From an uncultured Planctomycetaceae bacterium (GTDB lineage: Bacteria; Planctomycetota; Planctomycetia; Pirellulales; Pirellulaceae): a DNA stretch of 22,666 bases. Below are positions 10,301-15,355 of this stretch, in pieces. The notes under the pieces are model-generated. The model was not told where the DNA came from. It made no database searches and saw nothing but the letters and a program-made list of their open reading frames with translations. The number at the start of each line of letters is the position of its first letter. Position 1 is the stretch's first letter. Both the position numbers and the translations under genes were made by a program. The stretch is from positions 1-22,666 of the forward strand of contig CAIXSC010000786.1 in NCBI GenBank assembly GCA_903921945.1, given 5' to 3'.

Positions 10301-10365
10301 GCAAAGACATCCGGCTCACCGGCGTGACTTCGAAACCCGCCTCGAACAAGTTCCGGTTCTCGTAG
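4381..10365 (+). CDS. Giant secreted RTX-repeat calcium-binding protein
   Basis: A 1994-residue protein, probably exported to the cell surface or medium. The ATG is preceded by GGAG at 4368-4371 with a 9-nt spacer. Residues 1-40 form a very basic leader ending in SLEGRSMLAA (31-40), a start typical of large planctomycete extracellular proteins. Residues about 41-260 are beta-rich without RTX motifs. From about 264 to the end there are roughly 90-100 glycine/aspartate nonapeptides of the GGxGxDxLx type, counted by eye, which fold into calcium-loaded beta-rolls. RTX runs alternate with non-RTX linkers of about 60 residues carrying a recurring N-x-(L/F)-DFR motif. Ten such motifs are spaced 417-556 bp apart (near 5677, 6126, 6604, 7115, 7671, 8107, 8521, 8938, 9420 and 9862). 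The C-terminus (DVFRFDSSS, then DIIDDYADD) resembles the RTX/serralysin C-terminal domain. No protease or other enzyme domain is visible, and no type I secretion genes are nearby. Likely adhesive or structural. Confidence 0.9.
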   Translation: MFQRRNRNRKVSSRKRFQEARRFRSNLRMESLEGRSMLAASLIASLDGKGNLLLNDSLGTVSDQVAITANGSNIVLTSPDGVLSASAAVTVSGNSVTVPRTSVTGKILLTLRGGNDLVVVDWNGGDPTTAGGIDYDAGAAAADADRLAIVTADDAAATVTYSTASTALFSGTVAVAGARGPIVFRDIEGEVPPLAIGNARAMTLNLPGKADAATLTYGSTGYVVASTKFAGTRWVPSTGGAASLSVRMNADNGRFTVNSTNPTDSITINGDAGNDTITVASTVTSAVAILGGAGDDTLTGGGGADSLNGGDGADRLTGGAGNDQLLGLVGNDTLMGGAGNDSLAGGAGNDRLNGEAGVDTVVGEAGNDVILVAGTEAVTGGRDFMDAGSGTDMLELVGGNVTLEAFGRTGSGAVGFETLDGKSFAILGTASANVLDFNGVSLQRVASIQGLGGDDEIVGGTGVDTIYGGAGNDSIDGGAGNDSLFGDAGADTLIGGAGNDTMDGSSGEDASVDRLEGGAGDDTIRTKASESLNDVLLGGAGVDRLVNLTNGADLFLANFPGTVAGIEQIAGGNAAIRGNESANVLDFRLSTGSSAFVALSGVTGIYGLGGDDTIQGTDEVNSLYGGAGNDTLQGYAKNDYLEGGEGSDLLVGGEDNDILDAGSDAAVVDTVQGGSGDDQIRVVGRSAETDVLNGGDGSDTLVNITSQSAPTDISLNGFLGLLADIETIAMNGGAIAGTDGPNVFDFRLNSSGTQSVTLVRAKYVVGGAGDDVIRGTSSSDLFFGQGGNDKIYGYGGGDYLDGGDGDDSVFGFDGADTLYGGTGNDTLEGAEGNDTLIGGQGADAVRGGDDNDDLYVQVMEALGDAMSGGDGTDRLLNYAATPLILNDFRGLGMEVEVVVGNNQRITGTSVNDVLDFRVSTSVPMTLTGVVGIDGLGGDDFLVAANSSDSISGGTGNDTIYGQGGNDTIDGGEGDDLLVGGDGADSIVGLAGTDTLDGGEGADSLAGGEGNDTLQGGAGGDTLDGGVGTDTLLGGDGNDEIRTQHTESVSDVIAAGAGTDKLVNIGSTDLVLYSFNARSTSIEELDGNNAKLVGNNDANLLDFRLSDLPLLAKLTDVTVIDVGGGNDTVYGSDGVDSIIGGDGDDILYGYGDVDSLDGGDGNDTLSGGTGADTLQAGAGNDTFLVKTIDGDGDSMVGGTGTDTLSNGGAATDNMVLSGFTASTNGIEAFDGNGASLVGNANDNTFDFRITTGETPTFITLTNVASIDGLGGNDVIYGTANADTIRGNEGVDQIYGFGGDDVLNGGAGADTIDAGAGADTFQTQGSESSGDSLQGGLGTDTLVNVDTATTPSDLEFASFVASSNGIEAIDAKNAKIVGTSAANTLDFRTNTTTPTFATLSNVAAIEGLGGDDTIHGSSGADTIRGGDGTDLLYAYGGNDVLDGGAGGDTLDAGAGDDNIQTQGSEAENDSFVGGDGSDDRLTNIGTGSPVPDLVLGEFLGATNGIEAIYANNVKLLGNNSSNTLDFRANAGATSFVQLNGVTTIDGGSGNDTIHGTTSVETILGGTGLDLLYGYGGSDVLDGGDGDDFVSGGAGNDSITGGGGADTLNGGDGNDIIDAGGDDDVVEISGSDAEGDTLQGGSGSDTLVNSGNADFVLPGFAGQTNGFETVDGNNYWLLGNSENNVFDFRRNSGGTSFVTLTDVAAVDAGAGDDTLYGTQLADTLYGDEGNDLLFGYAGNDLLDGGADTDTLEGGEGDDDVRGGSGNDLIRSLPADALNDTLLGGAGTDRLENSGNPSLAEDFQLANFFGTENSVEIVDANGAKIVGTSGNDTFDFRANTAATSFVSLVDVVSIDGANGNDTIYGSSAADSILGGAGNDVLYGYGGDDYLEGGAGVDEIFGGDGLDSILGGLGQDTLTGGSGIDVFRFDSSSTDRGELDIIDDYADDTLQVIGYGSDYDAILFDGTSGVWELTLAASGKDIRLTGVTSKPASNKFRFS

Positions 10366-10507
10366 TCTGGCAACCTTGGTCAGGCACTCCGGTCCCTCGT
10401 TGCCCGGTCCACATTTTTCCCTGTCCGCCGACACTCCCGCGATCGTTATCATGCCGCGACGGGGCCAGCCTTTCGCTTGTCCCGGTTTCCTCCAGGGAGC
10501 ATGCGTC

Positions 10508-11536
10508 ATGAAGGTTGGAATTGGGAAGAACGGCCGAACGGCAGGGCTGGTAGGCCGGGGTGCGCTCGCTGAATCAACCGCCGCTTGTGAATTACGGCTG
10601 GATTCGCGGTTCATGTCCGCTGTGCCGTTCGCGGGGCTCGGTCTGCTGGCTTTCATGCCGCTGATGGTGACGGCGCTGATGCCGCTGCTGATGTTGGCGC
10701 GGCCCGTCGCGGCCGCCGACGAAGCCCCGAACGCGAAGCCCGCGCGGATCGCATTGTGGGGTGGCCGAGCGCCAACCGCTCCGGGCGTTCCGGGGGAAGG
10801 CGAAGCGTTTCTGACCGTGCATGCGGCTCCGCAACCGCGCGGACCGGCGATCGTCATCTGCCCGGGCGGCGGCTACGGCGGACTGGTCACGGGCGCCGAA
10901 GGCCACGGCATCGCGGCTTGGCTGAACCGCCACGGCATTACCGGCGCGGTGTTGGAATACCGCTTGCCGTCAGGGCGTTCCGAGGTGCCGCTCCTTGACG
11001 CCCAGCAGGCGTTGCGGACGCTGCGCGCTCGAGCGGCGGAATGGAAATGCGACCCGCACCGCATCGGCATCCTCGGCTTTTCGGCCGGCGGCCATCTGGC
11101 GTCGACCGCGGCCACGCATTTCGACGCTGGCGATCCGGCCGCCAACGAACCGGTGGCCAAATCGAGTTGCCGACCGGATTTCGCGATTTTGGTCTACCCC
11201 GTGATCAGCATGACCAGCGACTTCACCCATCAAGGTTCGAAACGCAATCTGCTGGGCGCCAACCCGACCGCCGAACTGGTCCGGCGTTTCTCCAACGAGT
11301 TGCAGGTTACCGACCGGACTCCGCCGACCTTTCTGGCCCACGCGTTGGATGACAAACCGGTGCCGCCGGACAATAGCCGCGTATTCCACGAGGCGTTGCG
11401 GAAGCATAACATCCCGAGCCGCTACCTCGAGTTGCCCTCGGGAGGTCATGGCTTGAACGGCTACAAGGGGCCGATGTGGGATGCGTGGCAAACCGAGTCG
11501 CTCGCATGGCTGGAACAGTTGCCGATGGCGAAATAG
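10508..11536 (+). CDS. Alpha/beta-hydrolase (BD-FAE / acetylxylan-esterase-like), exported
   Basis: A 342-residue serine hydrolase. I chose the ATG at 10508 because AGGGAG lies 8 nt upstream. An ATG at 10613 would give a more compact signal peptide but has little ribosome binding site. A long hydrophobic stretch (about residues 37-62) ends in PVAAADEA, a plausible signal-peptidase site, so the enzyme is probably periplasmic or extracellular. The oxyanion loop is CPGGGYGGL; the nucleophile elbow is GFSAGG with Ser192; the acid is in the ALDDKPVP loop (Asp281 or 282); the His is in GGHGLNGY (His314). This set fits the BD-FAE/carbohydrate-esterase branch of the fold. Likely substrates are acetyl or feruloyl esters on plant or algal polysaccharides, which planctomycetes commonly degrade, but the sequence does not settle the substrate. 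It follows the RTX gene by 142 bp; a shared function is not evident. Confidence 0.85.
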   Translation: MKVGIGKNGRTAGLVGRGALAESTAACELRLDSRFMSAVPFAGLGLLAFMPLMVTALMPLLMLARPVAAADEAPNAKPARIALWGGRAPTAPGVPGEGEAFLTVHAAPQPRGPAIVICPGGGYGGLVTGAEGHGIAAWLNRHGITGAVLEYRLPSGRSEVPLLDAQQALRTLRARAAEWKCDPHRIGILGFSAGGHLASTAATHFDAGDPAANEPVAKSSCRPDFAILVYPVISMTSDFTHQGSKRNLLGANPTAELVRRFSNELQVTDRTPPTFLAHALDDKPVPPDNSRVFHEALRKHNIPSRYLELPSGGHGLNGYKGPMWDAWQTESLAWLEQLPMAK

Positions 11537-11589
11537 CGCGGCCGGGTTGGCGGAACGCTATCGCCAGCTAGCCCGGTTTTTGGCAAGAT

Positions 11590-11610
11590 GCGCCGCAAGC
11601 TGCGCGGCGC
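11590..11610. terminator. GC hairpin after the hydrolase gene
   Basis: GCGCCGC (11590-11596) pairs with GCGGCGC (11604-11610) around a 7-nt loop, about 54 nt past the hydrolase stop. There is no T-run, so this is a possible transcript-end structure and not a clear intrinsic terminator. Confidence 0.3.
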
Positions 11611-11623
11611 CGGGGATCCTCGC

Positions 11624-11665
11624 GCAGCGGCGGCGTTCGGGCTGCGCCACGGCTGCCGCCGTTGC
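11624..11665. repeat. Long imperfect inverted repeat
   Basis: GCAGCGGCGGC (11624-11634) pairs with GCCGCCGTTGC (11655-11665) over 11 bp with one G-T wobble and a 20-nt loop. It lies in the 219-bp gap between the hydrolase and the nuclease-fold gene, just after the smaller hairpin. It could end transcription or stabilise a 3' end. Confidence 0.5.
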
Positions 11666-11670
11666 ACGAT

Positions 11671-11713
11671 TGTCCGGGGGGCCGTGTTGAGTGTCCGGGG
11701 GGGCCGGGTTGAG
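11671..11713. repeat. Two-copy 21/22-bp direct repeat
   Basis: TGTCCGGGGGGCCGTGTTGAG (11671-11691) is followed directly by a near-identical copy (11692-11713). The second copy has one extra G in the run and T replaced by G. It sits just upstream of the nuclease-fold gene. The G-run length difference suggests slippage. Confidence 0.7.
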
Positions 11714-11755
11714 CGGTGGGCAGGTTGGTAGTTCGAGTCGCCCATGGAGGGGCAA

Positions 11756-12745
11756 ATGGCACGTCGACCGGTTGGATTGCTTTTCGTCGTCGCAGCCCTG
11801 GCGTTGCTTTACTTCGCCTTCCGCAGCCGCCAATCGGGCCAGTCCGGGTTCGGTCCATGGGCCAGCGGACCGGCAACTCCGGCAGCCGTCTCGACCCGTC
11901 CACCACCCCGCGAGGCCGAAACGGTGCGAATCGCCACCTGGAATTGGGAAGGCTGGGACGAACGGCGGTTGGGCGACGCGGCCGCGGCAACGCTCTTGGC
12001 GAATGTGGTTCGCCAGTTTGATGTCATTGCGGTTCAGGGATTGTCGCCGCGATCGCCGAACGCCTTGCCCGAACTATGCGATCGCGTGAACGAGGACGGT
12101 TCCCACTACGATTATGTGATTGGACCGCGGCTCGGCCGGACCGATCCCAAGGCTCAGTACGCATTCCTCTTCGACCGGTCGATGATCGAGGTGGATCGCA
12201 ACCAAACGTATACGGTGCGGGACGACGATGATCTGCTCGATCGCGAACCGCTGGTCGCGTGGTTTCGCGTTCGCGGGCCGGATCCGCGCGAGGCGTTCAC
12301 GTTCTCGATCATCAACGCGCAGATCGATCCGGAAGACTCGGCCCGCGAAATCAATCTTATGGACGACGTGTTGCGGGCGGTTCGCAACGATGGATTGGAC
12401 GAGGACGACGTGCTGCTGGCGGGCGATTTGGCCGTGGACGAGCGGCAGTTCGGCGAACTGGGACGCGTGCCGAATCTGCTCGCGGTAGCGGCCGGACTGT
12501 CGACCACGATTGACGGAGCCGCGCAACGCGACAACCTGTTGTTCGACCAACAGTGTTCGGTCGAGTTCACCGGTCGAGGCGGCACCATGGACTTCCTCCG
12601 CGAGTTCAACCTGACGGTCGCCCAGGCTCGAGCCGTCGCTCCGCGATTGCCCGTCTGGGGCGAATTCAGCGTGTACGAAGGCGGCGGCCCAGGCCGCTTC
12701 GCGACCCGTCCCGTCCGTCCCGCCGGTTTGGCTTGGCCACGCTAA
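11756..12745 (+). CDS. Membrane-anchored DNase-I-fold (EEP family) protein, probably catalytically dead
   Basis: A 329-residue member of the endonuclease/exonuclease/phosphatase (EEP) superfamily. ATG 11756 has GGAGG at 11746-11750 with a 5-nt spacer; the ATG at 11744 overlaps that site and is rejected. An uncleaved hydrophobic segment (about 6-22) flanked by Arg suggests a signal anchor, followed by a Pro/Gly-rich linker. Fold motifs are clear: IATWNWEGW (Asn63), QFDVIAVQGL, YDYVIGPRLGR, AFTFSIINAQIDPED, LLAGDLAVDE and LPVWGEFSVYEGG. Active-site positions are eroded: the usual QE is Q94-G95, the usual NxH is N187-A-Q189, the usual GDxN is GDLA (Ala226), and the usual SDH is A295-P-R297. Asp224 and Asp259 remain. 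The fold is well kept, so a binding or scaffolding role is more likely than nuclease activity. The gene lies 86 bp upstream of the ABC ATPase. Confidence 0.85.
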   Translation: MARRPVGLLFVVAALALLYFAFRSRQSGQSGFGPWASGPATPAAVSTRPPPREAETVRIATWNWEGWDERRLGDAAAATLLANVVRQFDVIAVQGLSPRSPNALPELCDRVNEDGSHYDYVIGPRLGRTDPKAQYAFLFDRSMIEVDRNQTYTVRDDDDLLDREPLVAWFRVRGPDPREAFTFSIINAQIDPEDSAREINLMDDVLRAVRNDGLDEDDVLLAGDLAVDERQFGELGRVPNLLAVAAGLSTTIDGAAQRDNLLFDQQCSVEFTGRGGTMDFLREFNLTVAQARAVAPRLPVWGEFSVYEGGGPGRFATRPVRPAGLAWPR

Positions 12746-12831
12746 CGCCTAGCAGGCCGCCTACACTTGGGGCTTGGCGTTCGTGTTTCGTTCCCAGCTC
12801 TTGGTACACTGGTTCGCCAAGGAGTCACCTG

Positions 12832-13581
12832 ATGGCCGCGGTAAATGGGATCGTGCTCGAGAATGTGACCAAGCGCTACGGTGGCCGCATGGTGCTGGAC
12901 GGCATCAGCATGACGATCAGCCCGGGAGAGACCGTGGCGTTGGTCGGGCCGAGCGGCGGCGGAAAATCGACGCTCCTTCGGTGCATCAATGGCCTGTGCC
13001 CGTTCGACAGCGGCGCGATTCGCGTTGGACAGCATCGGCTAACGCCGGCCAACGGCAATCCGGCGGCAACGGCCGCGGTGCGGCGGCTGTACGGCATGAT
13101 CTTCCAGGATTTCCAGCTCTTTCCCCACATGACGGCGCTGCAGAACGTGATGGAGGCGCCGCGGCAGGTGCTGCGAATGCCCGTTGACGCCTGTCGACGG
13201 TCGGCCGCCGAATTGCTGGAGCGGGTCGGACTGGCGGAACGGCTCCATGACTATCCCCGGCAGTTGTCGGGAGGCCAGCGGCAGCGAGTGGCGATTGCCC
13301 GGGCGTTGGCGATGTCGCCGAGCGGCCTGTTGTGCGATGAGATCACGAGCGCGCTCGATCCGGAACTGAAGAGCGAAGTGTTGTCGGCGCTCGGCGAACT
13401 CAAGCGGGCCGGATTGACCTTGATTCTGGTGACTCACGAAATTCATTTCGCTCGACGGGCGGCCGATCGCGTCTTCTTTCTGGCCGACGGGCAAATCGTC
13501 GAGCAGGGTCCGGCCAGCGAGGTGTTGCAGGCCCCGCAAACGCCCAGGGCCCAGCAGTTCCTACGCCAGGTTTTGGAATGA
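12832..13581 (+). CDS. Polar amino-acid ABC transporter ATP-binding protein (GlnQ-like)
   Basis: A 249-residue cytoplasmic ATPase. The open frame extends upstream, but ATG 12832 has AAGGAG at 12819-12824 with a 7-nt spacer and begins the canonical domain. Walker A is GPSGGGKST (39-47); the Q-loop is QDFQLFPHMT; the signature is LSGGQ (145-149); Walker B is LLCDE with D169-E170 followed by ITSALDP, where the family most often has PTSALDP; the H-loop His is His202. The QDFQLFPHMTALQNV stretch and overall length match the GlnQ/HisP/ArtP group, which powers uptake of polar amino acids. No permease or solute-binding protein gene is in the window, so its partners must be elsewhere. Its stop overlaps the next ORF by ATGA, and glnA follows 340 bp on, suggesting a link to glutamine or nitrogen metabolism. 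Confidence 0.88.
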   Translation: MAAVNGIVLENVTKRYGGRMVLDGISMTISPGETVALVGPSGGGKSTLLRCINGLCPFDSGAIRVGQHRLTPANGNPAATAAVRRLYGMIFQDFQLFPHMTALQNVMEAPRQVLRMPVDACRRSAAELLERVGLAERLHDYPRQLSGGQRQRVAIARALAMSPSGLLCDEITSALDPELKSEVLSALGELKRAGLTLILVTHEIHFARRAADRVFFLADGQIVEQGPASEVLQAPQTPRAQQFLRQVLE

Positions 13582-13835
13582 GTGGACTGCGCGAAGAGAA
13601 CGGTCTGTACGAAGAGGACGGTCTGTACGAAGAGAACGGACTGTGCGACGGGACCGATCTGTGTGACGGAACCGGACTGTGTGACGGAACCGGACTGTGT
13701 GACGGGCTCGGACTGTGTGATGGAACCGGTCTGTGTGACGGAACCGGTCTGTGTGACGGAACCGGTCTGTGTGACGGGACCGGACTGTGTGACGGGACCG
13801 GCGGGTGCGGATGGCATGTAGCCGGCTCGGGGTGA
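13578..13835 (+). CDS. Hexapeptide-repeat Cys-rich small ORF overlapping the ABC gene
   Basis: An 85-codon frame whose ATG overlaps the ABC ATPase stop in an ATGA junction, the classic arrangement for translational coupling. After Met-Ser come twelve hexapeptides (13584-13799). The first is LREENG-like, two are LYEE(D/N)G, and nine are LCDGTG-like; a tail of GGCGWHVAGSG follows. There are ten cysteines and no signal peptide or membrane segment. The DNA unit is 18 bp, a multiple of three, so other frames are open as well. Differences among the nine LCDGTG units fall mostly on third positions of this frame (GGA/GGT, GGA/GGG, TGC/TGT, GAC/GAT), with two amino-acid changes (G to D, T to L). That favours this frame as coding. 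The alternative is a non-coding minisatellite. No known family is recognised; a Leu/Thr period of six loosely recalls left-handed beta-helix hexapeptides. Confidence 0.4.
   Translation: MSGLREENGLYEEDGLYEENGLCDGTDLCDGTGLCDGTGLCDGLGLCDGTGLCDGTGLCDGTGLCDGTGLCDGTGGCGWHVAGSG
13584..13799. repeat. 18-bp minisatellite, 12 units
   Basis: Twelve contiguous 18-bp units start 3 bp after the ABC ATPase stop. Units 1-3 share a GGTCTGTACGAAGAGAAC-type sequence; units 4-12 share GGACTGTGTGACGGAACC. The switch between two unit types and the scattered point differences indicate an older array expanded in two phases. There are no spacers. Confidence 0.95.
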
Positions 13836-13918
13836 TGGCGGGAAGTTCGGCGAGTTGTGTTCTGGGTGAGCGTGGCGTTTGGCCGCGCTGGTTGGCGAGC
13901 GATTAGGGGGCGACAGCG

Positions 13919-15331
13919 ATGACACCACGGGAAGTGTTGGCCTTGTGCCGCGAAAAGGATGTGAAGGCGATCGATTTGCGGTTCACCGATTTTCCGGGCA
14001 CGTGGCATCATTTCACGATCCCGACAGGCAAGCTGGAAGAGGACACGTTCGAGGATGGCGTCGGCTTCGACGGATCGACCATCCGGGCTTGGCAGGCGGT
14101 GAACGAGTCCGACATGTTGGCGATTCCGCAAGCGAACACGGCGTTTATCGACCCGTTTGCCAAAACGCCAACGCTGGTGTTGATTTGCGCGATTCAAGAT
14201 CCGATCACTCGCGAGGATTATTCGCGCGATCCCCGCAACATCGCCCGCAAGGCGGTGAATTATCTCAAGCGGACCGGAATCGGCGATTCGGTGCAAATCG
14301 GCCCCGAGCTCGAGTTCTTTGTGTTTGACGACGCGCGGTTCGACCAAAACGCGCACGAAGGCTATTATCATCTCGACAGCGCTGAGGGGGAATGGAATCG
14401 CGGCCGGGCGGAGGGGCCGAATCTGGCTTACAAAACGCGGTACAAAGAAGGCTATTTTCCGGTTCCTCCGACCGACCAGATGATGGACTTGCGCAGCGAG
14501 ATGATGCAATTGTTGATCGATTGCGGGATCGACGTCGAGGCGCAGCATCATGAAACGGCCACCGCCGGTCAATGCGAAATCGACATGCGCCACTGCTCGC
14601 TGGTCGAGATGGCCGACCAGACGATGTTGTACAAGTACGTCGTGAAAAACGCCGCTCGACGCGTTGGCAAGACGGCCACCTTCATGCCCAAGCCGATCTT
14701 CGGCGATAATGGCTCGGGCATGCACACGCATTTCTCGCTCTGGAAAGGTTCCGAGCCGCTGTTCGCCGGCTCGGGATATGCCGGTTTGAGCGACATGGCG
14801 CTGCATGCGATCGGCGGCGTGCTTAAACACGCCCCGGCGCTCCTGGCGTTCACCAATCCGACCACGAATAGTTACAAACGGCTAGTGCCGGGCTATGAAG
14901 CGCCGGTAAACTTGGCCTATTCGCAGCGGAATCGATCGGCTTGTTGCCGCATTCCGATGTACAGCAGCAGCCCGAAGGCGAAACGTGTCGAATTCCGTTG
15001 TCCCGATCCGAGCGCCAATCCCTATTTGGCGTACAGCGCGATCCTGATGGCGGCGATCGACGGAATTCAAAACAAAGTCTCTCCCGGCGAACCGTTGGAT
15101 AAGGACCTTTACGATCTGCGTCCCGAGGAACGCAGCGGCGTGCCCCGCACTCCCGCCTCGCTGGAAGAGGCGCTCGACAATCTCGAACGCGACCATAGCT
15201 TCCTGCTGCGCGGCGACGTCTTCACGGAGGACGCGATCCGCGAGTGGGTCAGCTACAAACGAGCGCGCGAGGCCGACCAGGTGCGATTGCGGCCGCATCC
15301 GTACGAATTCTGTCTCTATTTCGATGTGTGA
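13919..15331 (+). CDS. glnA: Type I glutamine synthetase
   Basis: ATP-dependent ligase making glutamine from glutamate and ammonia in the cytoplasm, 470 residues, the usual length for GSI. The start has AGGGGG at 13905-13910 with an 8-nt spacer. The N-terminal beta-grasp domain contains VGFDGSTIRAW. The catalytic domain shows metal-binding GPELEFF (Glu130, Glu132), the GQCEIDM strand, MHTHFSLW, NRSACCRIP and VEFRCPDPSANPYLA. The adenylylation loop LDKDLYDLRPEE carries Tyr398, equivalent to E. coli Tyr397, so activity is probably controlled by GlnE-type adenylylation. No PII or glnE gene is seen here. It sits between the GlnQ-like ATPase with its repeat ORF and a soluble histidine kinase 24 bp downstream, with which it may be cotranscribed. 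Confidence 0.97.
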   Translation: MTPREVLALCREKDVKAIDLRFTDFPGTWHHFTIPTGKLEEDTFEDGVGFDGSTIRAWQAVNESDMLAIPQANTAFIDPFAKTPTLVLICAIQDPITREDYSRDPRNIARKAVNYLKRTGIGDSVQIGPELEFFVFDDARFDQNAHEGYYHLDSAEGEWNRGRAEGPNLAYKTRYKEGYFPVPPTDQMMDLRSEMMQLLIDCGIDVEAQHHETATAGQCEIDMRHCSLVEMADQTMLYKYVVKNAARRVGKTATFMPKPIFGDNGSGMHTHFSLWKGSEPLFAGSGYAGLSDMALHAIGGVLKHAPALLAFTNPTTNSYKRLVPGYEAPVNLAYSQRNRSACCRIPMYSSSPKAKRVEFRCPDPSANPYLAYSAILMAAIDGIQNKVSPGEPLDKDLYDLRPEERSGVPRTPASLEEALDNLERDHSFLLRGDVFTEDAIREWVSYKRAREADQVRLRPHPYEFCLYFDV

Positions 15332-15355
15332 GCCGACTTTCAAGCGGATCGCGTC

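Noticed and set aside
10376..10507. Upstream extension of the hydrolase frame
   Set aside because: No ribosome binding site at the earlier start and no signal-like sequence; AGGGAG supports ATG 10508.
12553..12831. Upstream extension of the ABC ATPase frame
   Set aside because: It overlaps the end of the nuclease-fold gene in another frame, while ATG 12832 has a strong ribosome binding site and starts the ABC domain exactly.
13584..13799. CRISPR-like appearance of the 18-bp array (and of the other arrays)
   Set aside because: Units are contiguous with no unique spacers, are too short, and no cas genes are present.
13400..14830. A 476-codon minus-strand frame with PVPSHR repeats
   Set aside because: It runs antisense to glnA and through the 18-bp array, whose length keeps several frames open. 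Glutamine synthetase on the plus strand is certain, and this frame has no family features.
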